A DNA stretch of 64,000 bases from Eumeta japonica (GCA_005406025.1 BGZK01000095.1:682001-746000), one strand, 5' to 3'; shown: positions 24,166 to 36,060, counted from the first letter of the stretch. The notes: a model not told the origin generated them from the letters alone. Numbers and translations: made by a program.

Positions 24166-24571
24166 ATTTAGTTTCATTAAAGTTAAAATAAAATAAGTGT
24201 TTTGGAAAACAAGTTCTTATTTAAAAAGATCTGTGCTAAGAACTAAAAACGGTGTTCAATAAACTGAAAATTTGGAAAAAGTCTTTAAACAAGGCCCTGC
24301 CACGGTCACTCATCGAAGGGAGAAGTGTTTGAAAGGTAAACAGACGTAGACCTTTTTAAAATGTGAATTCATAAAAATGAGTCGTCGCGTCGTGAGGCAC
24401 CTAGCGGACGTGAACAATCTAAATTTATCTAAACTAAAATATTTCTTATTTGGACGAAGCGAAAATTAAAGAATAACAAATATTCGGATAGTTCTTAGCA
24501 ATAAAATTACTATTTATAACTTCTTAGTTTTCGTTTTAAGTATTCAATTCAAGCTTTAAGAGTTTGATATA
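24166..24571. other. No gene seen
   Basis: AT-rich spacer, possibly the decayed remainder of the preceding repeat. Confidence 0.4.
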
Positions 24572-25202
24572 GAAGGTCGGAGAAAAAGTTTATTTCGTAT
24601 TTCATATACAAATTCAAGATAATTTTTCCATTATATTTTATTTAAATTTAATTATAATTCAACATATGTTCAACATCTTGATGCCATTTTGTAGGTAGTC
24701 ACATAATATCATTGCTGTAGAAATTTTGGTACCTCTAATCAAAAAACTGGGACGAGTAGTTTCGACAGACCTCTCCTGATGTTAACTTAACACAACCTAA
24801 AGATTTCTGAAGAAACCGAAACAGGTAAAAATTTGAGGGTGCAAGTTCAGGACTATATGGTGGATGCATTATAAGTTCCCAACCAAACTCTCCCAATAGT
24901 TTTTGAGTGGCTAAAGATGTGTGTGGTCTGGCGTTATCATGGCGAAAAATCTCACCCTAACTGTTAATCAATGCCGGCCGTTTTTACTCTACTTCTTGCT
25001 TGATAATCATCAGCAGTATATATATATAAATTGATGGTTTTACGCGGCGGTAAAGCTCGTAATTAATAACGCTCTTCCAATCCCACCACACACACATACA
25101 CACACACCATCAACTTATTGCGAGTTATTATTGTGTAATTACCAAGTATTTTACTGCAAATTTTTACCTATAAAATACGAAGAAACTTTTGCCTCAACCT
25201 AA
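24572..25202 (-). mobile_element. Internally deleted mariner
   Basis: A 631-bp unit flanked by TA on both sides (24570-24571 and 25203-25204). Inward-reading ends are GAAGGTCGGAGAAAAAG and TTAGGTTGAGGCAAAAG, followed by similar GTTT-TTCGTATTT text at both ends. It is the same terminal-repeat family as 4043-5329. The transposase 5' half is missing. The stretch 25010-25150 is TA-, GT- and CA-rich filler unlike mariner coding sequence. Confidence 0.85.
24660..25002 (-). pseudogene. C-terminal third of a mariner transposase
   Basis: The minus strand reads KRPALINS then, after a stop, FRHDNARPHTSLATQKLLGE, FGWELIMHPPYSPELAPSNF and YLFRFLQKSL. These are the second catalytic Asp (HDNARPHTS) and the PPYSPDLAP block with its third-Asp region, where the usual D-F reads N-F. 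Stops interrupt it and the DNA-binding domains are absent. Confidence 0.8.
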
Positions 25203-25204
25203 TA

Positions 25205-26400
25205 CTTGACATAGGACAAGCTTACAAGAAAAACTCTCTTTAAGGCAAGAGAAATAAAAAATACGTTGACAGAAATGCGTCTCATTCTGTGTAGAATTTT
25301 TTGTGACTCAATTAAGTTTTGCTGTGTTATTTTCGGGACATGATGATGCGGGAGGCGTCTTTCGTTGAACCGATGTCATCACGTAAATAAAAAAAATTTG
25401 AATGTGGTTATTAACAGCGATACGCAGCTTTGATTTTGATTCTTAGATTAATTAGAGTCGTTATTGAGTCTCGAAAGAGCTTTCGTCACCACTACATGCA
25501 AACATCACCAGTATGATTCGTAGGAATGATCTTCATTCCGGCGAAGTAAGGTCGAGTGCCGACCGCCGTCGTCTAGTAAGGGCTATACTTGTCCACCTTT
25601 TAATCGGGTGATCGAGTGGGTAGTAGAGTGGCATTCATATCTCGCGGTAGGAACCATTGTCAGACGTACAAATGCTATGCGAAAATGGTAGAATAGTTCT
25701 AAGTTGTTTATTTCTCAATATTTACTTCGTAACATAATTACCATATGTTTCGGTAATAAACCTCGATTTGATTCGGAACACTTTTGAGCTTATTGTTTTT
25801 AATTAAACGAACGTAGAGCTTTGTAATCCATGTAGAAGTTTGTTATGTCAATGCAGGTGTTTTACAATGTATATATGATGCGCTATAAATAAAATATAAA
25901 TGTAATTTAAAAAAAAAATATAAATATAAAAGCAATATAAAAACAAGCACTTTTCCTTTATTTCTTGAGGATTTGATACGAATACATTTAACTTATAAAG
26001 GGTAATTGCATTTCAAGTTACAGCAAATTGATAAATAATAATTGTGATATATTTTGCGAAAAAGGGTCATCTGCACTCGATTTATTTAACATTGTAATTT
26101 GGTATTTAGCTTATCATACTAACAAATAGTATATAGTTGTTCTTCTTTAATGGGAGAGATACAACTATATTAATATGACAAGATTAATGAATCTTGTTCT
26201 ATTAATATGTGACTAATACTATACCAAACATCATAGCATTATTATTCATAATGTCAATAGGCTACATTTGTAGAAACAGAGCCTTCGATGCGTGATCTTT
26301 ACGTAAGCTAACTAGATATTTCACTCATTTCTGAATGTACTGTAGCGTCATACTTGGTACATCCCACTTATCGATGCTGGGGCTAAAGTGGTATTTTGGC
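25205..26400. other. No gene seen
   Basis: AT-rich. A GC-richer piece at 25490-25680 (CCGACCGCCGTCGTCTAGTA) has no readable exon. A poly-A/AAATATAAA-rich stretch runs 25880-25940. Confidence 0.4.
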
Positions 26401-26549
26401 GTAGTATCGTGTTGCAACGACCCACTGAAGGTCAAATATATAGGACGCAACTTACAGACAGACTCGGTTCAGTGTCTATTATTTCGTCCAGAAAACCATT
26501 TTTGAAGTGAAACTTCTTTATCGGCGTATGGGAGAAATTTTATAGCAAT
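26400..26549 (-). repeat. Possible part of a gypsy LTR left of the hAT
   Basis: If the gypsy element whose integrase lies at 29.6 kb reads leftward, its 3' LTR should start near 29508 (TGTTGACAG read on the minus strand) and continue past the hAT into this stretch. The LTR end was not located, so this is inference from order only. Confidence 0.3.
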
Positions 26550-26692
26550 TAGGGCTGTACAATTTAGCCGGCTAAGCCGGTTAAAAAAGTTAACCTAGCT
26601 AATTAGCTGGCTAACTGCTCGGCTAAGCCAGTTAACCGAAATTAGCCAGGCTAATTAGCCAAAAGCTAAACCGGCTAATTAGCTAATTTTAT
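26550..26692 (+). repeat. hAT left terminal inverted repeat
   Basis: About 143 bp built from overlapping palindromic modules such as CTAGCTAATTAGCTGGC, GGCTAATTAGCC and CCGGCTAAGCCGG. Compared with the right repeat it has one extra GGCTAAGCC module near the tip. Over the inner roughly 112 bp it differs from the right copy by only three substitutions and one indel. Confidence 0.9.
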
Positions 26693-26749
26693 GTTTTTAA
26701 AATATTTGTGTTTTAACAGTTAATAGGAAAAATTCGATATAAAATAAAT

Positions 26750-28990
26750 TTATTTATCAGTATTTAACGTCAATAACAACAACTTATAATTTAATTTAAT
26801 TAACAATCGATGAACATGTAAATTTTTAATCCAGATTGTCAATAATATCTCTATTTTGATATAAAAGATTAGTATGTTTGCAGTTTCTGATGACAGACAA
26901 CTTCTTTTAGCAGAAATTACATTGCCTGCAGTCGAAAAAACCCTTTCTGAAGGTGTGCTTGAAGAGGGAATGCCCAAAAATTTTCTGGCGAAATTTGCCA
27001 AGATTGGATATTTATTCCTTTTTGAGTTCCACCAAAGTAATGGATTGTCTGCCTTGGGAATTGTAGGCTCTCGATCGTATTTGAGCATTTCTTTCTCAAT
27101 GGCAGTTTGGCCTTCAAGACTTGCCATCCTCTGTAGATTTCCAGACAAACTGCGAACAGGATCGAAAAGAAAATCTAAATCTCTCTCTCGTTGATTTTTA
27201 CTCGAATCAGGTTCATTTACGTTAATTCTCTTTGTCATGTCCATTAATTTTTCCTTAATTTTGTTTCGATACGTTTCTTCCTCGTTTGCTAAATCTTTGT
27301 ACCTATAATATACAACATAGTGAGAATTGATAAAATTGTAAAAAAACGGTCAACCTGGTCAGTTATCATTAAAAACTTGAAAAATTATTACCGTGGATCT
27401 AAATAAGATGCCAGCCCACAGGAAGTAACATCTGAATTACTCAGAAAACGATTTTTCAATTCTTCTTCAAGAGTTTCTTTGATTAAGATAATATTTTCGG
27501 TATCATCATCTTGCTGCTCTAAAAATTTGTTTAACAATGAATATATGGTTGGCCGTACCATAGAGAGAGTTGACTGATTTTCAGTAGACATTAATCTTGT
27601 CGCAACCTCGAACGGCTTAAAAATCTTGATGATTTCTTCTAAATAGGTCCAATCAGAATTATTTAATAATAATTTTTTCATTTTTCTGTAGTTGTTATCT
27701 CTTTATCCAATAAAACACTTTCAACAGCGTCACGCTGTTCAACAAGACGTTCGACCATCTCATAAGCAGAGTTCCAACGTGTTGGAGAATGGCTTATTAA
27801 ACGATGAATTGGCAAGTTAATTTTTTGAGCATTTTCCAAAGCTGTAGTCGCTTTATTCGAGTGTTTGAAGTGACCAACTATGGCAGAGACCTTCTGCAAA
27901 CAATCTTTCAAATGACATTCTTTTAACGCTGTTTCTACAGAACATTGTAAAGAGTGACAAGAACAACGGACACTCATCTCAATATCATCATCAGATTTCC
28001 AATTGTCTCGTATAGCAGCAACAATGTACCGAGCATTATCATGTACCACTGCAATTACTTTTCATAAAGATTCCAATTATTCAAAGCTTTAACCAGGTAA
28101 TTATATGTGTTTGTGGCAGTATGGTTTTCCAACATTTCTAATGTGTCCAAAGTAAAAGAGCACAGATTCCACTGTTCATCAACACCATGGACAGTAATAG
28201 TTACAAATGAACAATTAGAACGCGATGACCATCCATCGGTTGTTATGGCTACATGTGGAAATTTATTTAAAGTTAACAATAATTTATTTCTCACAGCATC
28301 ATATAATCCTTGCAGACGATCTCTGATAACTGTTCTGCTCGGTACCGTATAGTCGGGACAAACAGTGTGAAGAAACTGTAATAGCCCAGGCCCTTCTACA
28401 AATGACAATGGTAGCATATCCACTGCAATCATTTTCACCAGGGACATAGTTATTGCTTCTGATTTAGGATTCTGTAAAATAGAATTTGTTAGTATTTGTT
28501 CCTCTACTAAATCCTGTTCAAAAAAATCAATTTCAAATGATTCAATTTATGCAAAGTCTAATCAATTTATAGAAAAGTTTACTTACATTACGACTATAAT
28601 ACTCTTTTCTAGGTATAGTTAGTCTAGCTCGTTTGTTTACCCTTTTTGCGTACTTGGACCACTTTCAGCTTCGGACCTATCAAATACAAAAATTGTGTGT
28701 AGTAATTAATTTTTTAAGAAGACGGATAGAAATGCTATTTTAATTTTCATTAAGCCATAACTTATTTATTAAGTACATCAAAAACCAAAGAGAAATCAAA
28801 ATTTACTTACTCAGAATCAGAATTAGACTCATCGTTGATAGAAGTTGTGGGTTGATATTTTCTGGGTGTTTCACACTAAGATGATATTTTAATGATGCTG
28901 TTTTTTTCGTATTATATTGCCGAAGGCAATATTTACATTGAGCCTCCACTCGAAATATTAGTGAAATGTTTCCACAGTAAGGACATTTTT
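26750..28990 (-). pseudogene. hAT transposase (BED zinc finger, RNase H-like core, dimerisation domain), broken
   Basis: In minus-strand order, exon A (about 28990-28811) has LLWKHF then, after a 1-nt shift, CKYC and HLSVKH, a BED finger; donor GTAAGT. Exon B is 28676-28587 (acceptor TTTGATAG, donor GTAAGT). Exon C (28513-27392) carries SEAITMSLVKMIAVDMLPLS, ITTDGWSS (first catalytic Asp region), VHDNARYIV, CSCHSLQ, SPTRWNSAYEM and ends SYLDPR. An 89-bp intron (27391-27303) splits the R codon of DPRYKD. Exon D (27302-26750) has NPLLWWNSKRNKYPILANFA and PSSSTPSERVFSTAGNVISA, the C-terminal dimerisation domain. Single-base frameshifts near 28050, 27680 and in exons A/B break it; otherwise the protein is well preserved. 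Confidence 0.85.
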
Positions 28991-29269
28991 AAATAATTAA
29001 CTGAGTAATATTGTTGTACGACAAGAAACTTAAATGAATGAAATAAATATATATATATATATATATATATGTATGGATCTATTTCAAAATATATACTGAC
29101 AGAGGATTTAAAAAGAAACGCTATGGTACACACCTATTGCCAATAAAACGTACTAAATACTTTTGAGTACCGCCATGTTGTGCTTTTACTTAAAGCGCTA
29201 AATTCAAATTAATTTTGTCAAATTCGAAAAAATTTTTCAATACTCCATAACATGAGTATTTCACAGAAT

Positions 29270-29403
29270 ATAAAATTAGCTAATTAGCCAGTTTAGCTTT
29301 TAGCTAATTAGCCTAGCTAATTTCGGTTAACTGGCTTAGCCGAGCAGTTAGCCAGCTAATTAGCTAGGTTAACTTTTTAACCGGCTTTAAATTTACAGCC
29401 CTG
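29270..29403 (-). repeat. hAT right terminal inverted repeat
   Basis: About 134 bp, the inverted partner of 26550-26692, with the same AGCTAATTAGCT and CGGCTAAGCCAG modules. Outer tip ACAGCCCTG on the plus strand. Confidence 0.9.
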
Positions 29404-29508
29404 TGTAACATTTCCGTTACGCCCATATTTATTCAATGTTATTAATGTCATCGTGGCATAAACATAATTGTTACTAAGGCCACCTGTCACATATACTTTC
29501 TGTCAACA
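29404..29508 (-). repeat. Possible start of a gypsy 3' LTR, split by the hAT
   Basis: On the minus strand, a purine-containing AGATCTAGGG at 29518-29509 is followed by TGTTGACAG, a plausible polypurine tract and LTR 5' TG. The sequence then runs into the hAT right end. The second LTR copy needed for proof is absent from the window. Confidence 0.3.
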
Positions 29509-29564
29509 CCCTAGATCTATTTACAGTTTGTATATTCCCAGTTTGTATATTCCTATTATCTAAG

Positions 29565-29755
29565 TTGAAACTTTTCAACCGACATACATGAACTATATCT
29601 CACATTCTTTCATTGGTGACTCGATTTTATATGTAGCGTTCGATAATTTTCCTACAATTCTATATGGCCCTTTATAACATCGCATTAATTGAAAAGTTTT
29701 ACCTACCCCTTCTAGGTACATATACCATTACCAAGTCTCCTACATGATACTCTGA
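29565..29755 (-). pseudogene. Ty3/gypsy integrase C-terminus
   Basis: The minus strand reads YHVGDLVMVYVPRRGR, then a stop, then KGPYRIVGKLSNATYKIES and, in a shifted frame, DIVHVCRLK. These are the GDLV and GPY/F-type motifs at the end of gypsy integrases, followed by the conserved (I)VHV-RLK tail that precedes the 3' LTR. Only this terminal piece of pol is visible. Confidence 0.75.
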
Positions 29756-30295
29756 ACATTTCTATTTCTGAAACTCGGTAGTGACGTGAAAAATAATATT
29801 TCAATTAAGTGATTAGCGAAAAAAATTTTATAAAGTTATAGGCAAAAAGAATAAAAGATATTCATTGTAATTCCAGTGGATTTCTAACAGAAGTAAGTAA
29901 TTAAACCTTTTTTCTAATACATTCAACACGTGGGTGTGATTACGGTATTTATTTTTTTAAGATTATTTCAGGTTAACCTTTGTTTTTGATTGTAAATATC
30001 AGTGAGTTAAGCCATTAATCACAAAAATATATGATAACCATAACAATAATAGTAATAATTCTATTATAATTAATGAAATGCTATAATCTTAGTAGCAGAA
30101 AGGTGAAATAATTGTATTATTTTTGTATCCATGTCTATGATAATAAAAGCCTTTTGCATAAACTTTATCTAATTTAGCTTTATTCAACTAATTTCTGTGA
30201 AGTTGTAAATAGTAAATCATTTTTCGAAAAATGATGTCATAAAGAAGTTTCACTTTTTACGTGTGTACACTAATACACACACACTTTTTATTTTT
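29756..30295. other. No gene seen
   Basis: AT-rich; no sign of upstream gypsy pol motifs, so the retrotransposon is truncated here. Confidence 0.4.
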
Positions 30296-30520
30296 TTTCA
30301 TAAAATCTCGCCTGTTCCCAAAATTTTAGGTAGAGATTACACATTCGCTCTATACATTTGTACTGTCAGTCTATTACCATTCATTCCTTGCAGGTCGCCA
30401 AGCCATTGCAATATTTTTCTTTCTATCCCAATCAGTACTTCTTCTTTCAAAGCACACCGTTCTCTGACATCACCATTCCTAGATCTGTCTTTCTAAGACA
30501 TTCCATGCGTAATATGCAGG
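30296..30520 (-). pseudogene. LINE ORF2 C-terminal region
   Basis: The minus strand reads RNGDVRERCALKEEVLIGIE, then RKILQWLGDLQGMNGNRLT, then ends near the plus-strand text ATCTCGCCTGTTCCC. This corresponds to the conserved RERCGLKEDV--RVE-GMLRWFGH-ERMN region near the end of an insect LINE RT protein. It is frameshift- and stop-bearing downstream. Two overlapping 77-codon plus-strand frames here are antisense shadows. Confidence 0.7.
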
Positions 30521-33500
30521 AATCGCATCTCCACTATATGTTTTTAAAATCATATCGGATTTTATTATGGATGACCAAATGCACTCGTTAAGAACAGTTA
30601 GTAATCGAAATAAACGAATTACTTTGTACTTAATACTAACTTTGAGCTATATAAGTAAAATCGACTTAATTTCGATTTTACTAATTACTATTTACTTCCT
30701 GCCGATTTATTTAGTACTGCAGGTGTGGGTATGCCCGCTGCAATTCGATCGCTTATTTATGACACGGTGTTTCGCTGCACTAAATACATGAGAAGCATTT
30801 ATTTAACTATGTTCTATAATATTATTGTTAATCGATTCGTAATAAGGTTTTTAAGTGAATCTAAATGCCTGCTAGGTTTAGTAATATAATCAAACTATCG
30901 AAAAGCATGTAAAGTAATTAGTAATTATTGTATTAAATATACAAATGTTAAAAAAAATACTATTTAAGTTTTTCTAAAACCTTTAAGAATCCTCTGGCCT
31001 CGATTCGAGTTTCATTAAGAGTGAGTTTCGGCGGTGCGCTACCAAAAATAATTTGACCTTTGCCGGTCAACTTATCTCTAGTCCCGCACAACACGGTGAC
31101 TTATTACCCTGTTAACCCTTTTGCCGAGAACTTCGTAAATAAACCTCGGAGATATATTGGCCATCATATTATATTTCCGAGGTGGATTGCGAGTTTCAAT
31201 ATTTTTCTTTAATAGATATTATAATACAGTGTGTGTAGAAGGTTTCGTCAAAGTACAAAGTATATGTCCTAAGGTCATATTAATGAATCTATTATTATAC
31301 ATGGTTTTCATGTTTATTTTGATAGAATGCATAGAAGCCCTCTGCGAAGTAAATTTGTAATTAGCCCTTTTCACAGAAAAAAAAAAATTGAAAGTTGACT
31401 AGACTATAGAAAACTGACTTATTTCACCAAGTATTTAGAAAAAAATATAAAAATTGTTGATTGTCGAAGTTCAAATTCAAAATATTTAATGATTATTTAT
31501 GTATCATTCGTCGACGTCATGTTTGTGAATGTTCGGCAATTAGCAATATGAAAGGGAAATATTATATGTTCGTACATTCGCTTTTCATTCCTCAACTCAT
31601 ACATACTCGTGGGACACTTTGTGAAAAAACTATCGTACCTCGAGATTTATAATTTACTACAGTTATTTACATTCATATCTACATTTGTTATCTGTCATTC
31701 CATGAACAGGTATTATAAAAGAATACAAAACAACAGTGTGTAATAAAAAGTATTATATATTGTTAAAGTTTACTAGAATTTGATAAAGAAGAATTAAAAT
31801 ATTATTAGAAAGGCCATTTGTCGGAACTAAACCACTAAACAAATAAGGCATACATCAATGATTGATGTTTGGTCTACTACACTGTTACTAACATCATCTA
31901 CAGAATTAATATCGATGTGTATATTTACAAAATTTTTAACGTTTTTTACCTTATAAATAAATAGATCAGATTGTAGCGTTTAACGCGTGATTTTTTTTTA
32001 CTTTTTATGAGAATTTTATTATACTATTACCACCATCTGTTACAAATTACAAAATTGATAGAACACATATCTAAATTACAAAATATGGCAATAATTACCT
32101 CTGTTGTTGTTTCTGTTCAATAATAACATTGTACATAAAAACTAAACAGCCTGCAAAAACTTTAAAATAATTGTTTTTGATTGTTTTTGTTGGTTTAGAA
32201 AAGTTGTTTTTGGAGTCGGTACCAACTAAAGTAAAGTAAATTAAAAATATGAAATAATGAAACTAAAGAAAACAAAGTTAAGAAGAAACAACCAAATTTA
32301 ACAAATTATCTGAAAATTATTGGCGATATGGATATTTAATATAATCTCTATGTTAGCAGCTCACCCAATTAAAAATACTCTCTTAGAATATATTATTACG
32401 TAATAAAAATATTATTATATTACAAAATGATTCAATATCCATGTAGTACAGTAGAACTTAAATTGAAATAAACTGAATATATTCACTTAAATTCATCATC
32501 GACTACTGATATTGTATAAAGTAGTGTTGCAGCAGTCATGGCTCTGAGTTGCACAGCAGAGAAGCCACATGTCCAGGTGAGCATCTGCAAATGTGTCCCA
32601 AGTATTATGAAAGCACTAAACGCTCAATCGCATCTTAAAAGTATTTTTTGTACCTAATGGATGTGTATAAAAAAATCTTGCAAGTTCTTACAAAGCCATG
32701 CTTTTTGCCAGTATAGTAAGAAAGACATTTTTTAAACACCCCTAAAATATAACGGCTTTGTTCCATGTACAAAGAGAGCTAATGACGTATAAGTAAGTAA
32801 TAGCTAATAAGTATTACAGCGCTTCAACGGATTGTTGCGTATTACAAGTAATCTTGCTTATGTGCGTTGTTTGTTCAGAGGATATAGTGTAACGAAAACA
32901 TTAATCGTAAGCTCAAAGAATTAATCATTGTCACGGTTATTTTTTTTAAATAATGAATATAAAGTGAGTTCAACCGAATATATATCTGATACATTAATCA
33001 AGTTGAAAAGGTTACATATTTTGTGTACAACACAATACAACAGAGTAGAGTGATTTATTTACGGCGCAAAAGGATTGCTAAACTATTATTTATACTATAC
33101 TATAACAAAATACATAAAAAAATTCGTAAACACGCTTGGAGTTGGAACCGTAAAGGTGCAGAGAAAAAAATCTGTACTCATAAGACTCAATAAGCTCGCA
33201 TTATAAACAGTCAATAAATTAATTATGAAGTATTTGAGGAATTCTTTTGACTTTATTTTTTAATGTGGAATATTAGAACTACTCGTGCCCTTAAATATGT
33301 GCATTTTAATAAAAATAGTAGTAAACGAGAACCGATATTAAACAGAGACATTGGTCTCTTCTGGAAATTATTGGTTAAGCAAATTAACCAAATTGAACAT
33401 GTCTTTTATTTAATAGTTATTTTTAAAGAATTAAGTAAGCTTATTCTGTGTACCCTATAGTTTTGTTAGATAAAATATGTGATAAGCTACGTAGTTCGGA

Positions 33501-33840
33501 TTCCCACCATCTTATCCGCCCATAATAAGTGTATCCGCGTATTCAGAGCATGTCTTGTGATTTACGATCGCTCTTTAAACTTTACGACTTTAGATACGGT
33601 TTTGGCAACTTGATAGTGCGCTTTGATGTGATCATTGGATTCTCATAAATAAACCCTGAATGAAAATGTGATATACCTTGTGTTCTAAAATGTGTTACAA
33701 AAGGCTAATGTATGACACAAGGAGTTATAATTACACTATAATTAAAATTTAAATTTTATTAAGTTGAGAAAAATATTAGACACATATAAAGCTGTAAAAG
33801 TAGACCATACACTGAAAATTTATAGAGTAACTTAGAGAGT
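30521..33840. other. No gene supported; one weak exon candidate
   Basis: AT-rich. Open frames at 30567-30791, 31157-31360, 31461-31652 and 33263-33460 show no domain. At 32497-32587 the minus strand has an acceptor-like ACACATTTGCAG followed by an open frame starting MLTWTCGFSAVQLRAM, which ends in a stop without a donor. I do not call it a gene. Confidence 0.35.
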
Positions 33841-33844
33841 AAAT

Positions 33845-34065
33845 GGTCAACGCCGCCCATGGACACTCTTTCCTTAGAGAAGTCACTAGTGCGTTACCGA
33901 TCTCTCGGATGAGAATAAGATATGTGATGGAAGGGGGATTGATGGAGAGGGAGTGGGGCGATAGAGGGGAAGTGGACGACCGGAACTCTCATTCATTGGA
34001 CGAAGAGCAATAGCTAAAGCTGCTTCATGTCCGTATTGTTTGAGAGAAGTTTTTCAACAGTTGAG
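33845..34065 (+). repeat. Dispersed repeat, family shared with 61200-61440
   Basis: Shared blocks in the same order: CGCC-CCCATGGA, GTCACTA-TGCGTT, ATA-GATAT, a G-rich purine run, GGAAGTGGACGACCGGAACTC versus the diverged counterpart, and TTCATT--CTGGACGAA. Non-coding and moderately diverged from the 61-kb copy. Confidence 0.65.
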
Positions 34066-34771
34066 ACTGCCCATTTTTATGCTGCAGCCAAATTAGCTAG
34101 AATATCGTTATACCATAATAAATGTCTCGAAAATTATATCAGAATCCCTAACATATACCAACGGAAGTCACGATTTCATCTACTCATTAAAAAGAGCTTA
34201 TTATAAAAGTTTTTATTTTAAAACATTTCTTTTTTATATACAGGTATGTTAAAAGTTATATAAACTTCTATATTATCCATATATATAAAAAATACTTTTT
34301 TTTTCAACCATTAAATAACGTCAATAAGAATTTCTGTCCTAAAAACATGTAACAAACATTTGCTATCAATTTTACTAAAATAATTATTTCATCTTTCCCT
34401 AAATTATGTACCTTATTTATATATTTTAAAATATTTTCTCAGCGTCAATATTTATAGAATAAATCTATCTAGATTTTAAGCGGTAGAGTACTATTTAGTT
34501 ATCAGTCTAGTTGTTGCTTTGGTGTGTTAACTGTAACGTTGTTGCAAAATAACAGTCCACATTTATTTAACTTGTTGAATTTCTGTTACATTACATTACT
34601 AAAAATTATATTAGACGACGGTATTTCATGTAGTATTTTGTAATATTACTATTTCTATACATTATCTCATCCCTCGTGAATGGCGGTTGGTAATTAGAAT
34701 CGAATGTTGAAATCATATCGTAAGGAAGAGTAAAGAATTCAACCTTCTTTTGATAGTCCCCTCTCAGTTTA
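34066..34771. other. No gene seen
   Basis: AT-rich spacer before the mariner. Confidence 0.4.
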
Positions 34772-36060
34772 CAAGGTGTATGCCAAAAGTTGTTAGATAC
34801 TCTGTACTTAATAATTTAATACTGGAAAGTTATATATCATTGTAAATACTGGTAATTTAAAGATAAATATAAACATGGAACATACTTGAAATCAAATATT
34901 TTTAATGATTATTATTAATTAGAATTGGGCGGGAATTTATTTGCAACAAAAAAAAAACTGAGTCGGCGTAATTGTCGCGCTGTGATTTATTATGGTTACG
35001 AAAAAGGTTTCAGGCCCGACAAAGTTTTGAATTTTTGGTGATTCTGCTTGTTCACAGGCAACAATTTTTAATTGGTTTTCTGAGCTATAAAGGGGACGGG
35101 AAAGCTTCAAAAATGAAGCGAGAACAGGTCGGTCACCGTCTGCAGTCCCTCAAAAAAATATTCAAGCAGTTGAAAAATTGATCCGGGAAGACCGAAGAAT
35201 GACGTATGCAGAACTTGAGTTAGAACTGGATCAGCGGCGGTGCAAACCAGTATTCACGAAAACCTTTCTCTTCGTAAGCAATGTACAAAATGGGTGTCGC
35301 ACTATTTGTCCGATTAGCAGAAAGACCGTAAATTTTTGCCGATTTATGGCGGAGATATTTAACCTAGATGAGAGAATAAAACGTATATGATATACTTATC
35401 GATGTCGAAACATCACTGCACGACTACGACCCCGAAACCAAGTGACAATCGACCGTATGGTGCTTAGAAAATGAACCAACACCAACAAAATGTCGCCGTA
35501 CGTGAAGCACACAGAAACAAATGGTCGTAACTTTTTTTGTAAGACCGGTCGTATTACTACTCCGGTAATAGAGGATCAAAAGACAGTTGATTCCAAGTGA
35601 CATATGACAGTTTGTGCCCTGTCATTTTGGTGTGACAGGCGACTGGAGTCACGAATCTCGCACCTTTTTTGACATTACGTCAACGCCACGCAGTATAAGT
35701 CCGCCTGAATATTTCATTTTTTTTTTATTTTAGGAATATGTTTATCCTACCGCACCCACCATATTCCCCTGTTTTACCATCATGGCATTTTTACTTGTTT
35801 CCCAAAATCAAACAGAAATTAAAAGGCAAAATATGTAACAGCAAGGAAAATGCACTGACTGCATGTAATTTCGAAATTTTTTTTAAAGGTAGGTATGCGG
35901 TATTTTTCAAAGTAGTAAAAGAGGTATTTTTCAAGTACTTTACACGTATGGAAAAATGTATACTTGCTCAAGGTGATTACTTTGAAAAGATAAATATTAA
36001 TAATAAACAACAAATATACTAATTTTGGAAAATTTAGTTTTTCTTTTCGTAAACCTCTCG
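34772..36060 (+). mobile_element. Full-length dead mariner, second lineage
   Basis: A 1289-bp unit with TA on both sides (34770-34771 and 36061-36062). Inward ends are CAAGGTGTATGCCAAAAG and CGAGAGGTTTACGAAAAG, imperfect inverted copies of the (TA)CGAGG-type mariner terminus. The interior is a plus-strand mariner transposase with many breaks. The terminal repeats differ from those of 4043 and 52570, so it is a separate lineage. Confidence 0.8.
34965..36022 (+). pseudogene. Broken mariner transposase (second lineage)
   Basis: Across shifting frames one sees RKRFQARQSFEFL, ATIFNWF-like text, IREDRRMTYAELELEL, NLSLRKQCTKWVSHYLSD, then HDYDPETK and STVWCLENEPTPTKCRRT. The last two blocks are each followed by TGA where Arg is expected, consistent with CGA to TGA changes. 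KTGRITTPVIEDQKTV follows. The second catalytic Asp block reads HYVNAT where HHDNAS is expected (Asp to Val). It then continues LPHPPYSPVLPS, FYLFPKIKQKLKGK and RMEKCILAQGDYFEKI at 35738-36022. Two catalytic residues and the frame are lost. Confidence 0.8.

Larger units (their letters stand above)
26550..29403 (-). mobile_element. hAT-family DNA transposon with long terminal inverted repeats
   Basis: A 2854-bp element with near-identical terminal inverted repeats: left 26550-26692 and right 29270-29403. Outer ends are TAGGGCTGTA (left) and, inward, CAGGGCTGTA (right), the CAGGG-type terminus of hAT elements. Adjacent flanks TATAGCAAT and TGTAACAT could be a decayed 8-bp target duplication. The interior encodes a BED-type hAT transposase on the minus strand with recognisable introns but several frameshifts. 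It sits in the 3' end of an older Ty3/gypsy remnant. Near-identity of the repeats suggests a fairly recent insertion. Confidence 0.85.

Noticed and set aside
26874..27194. 106-codon plus-strand ORF
   Set aside because: Antisense to the hAT dimerisation domain.
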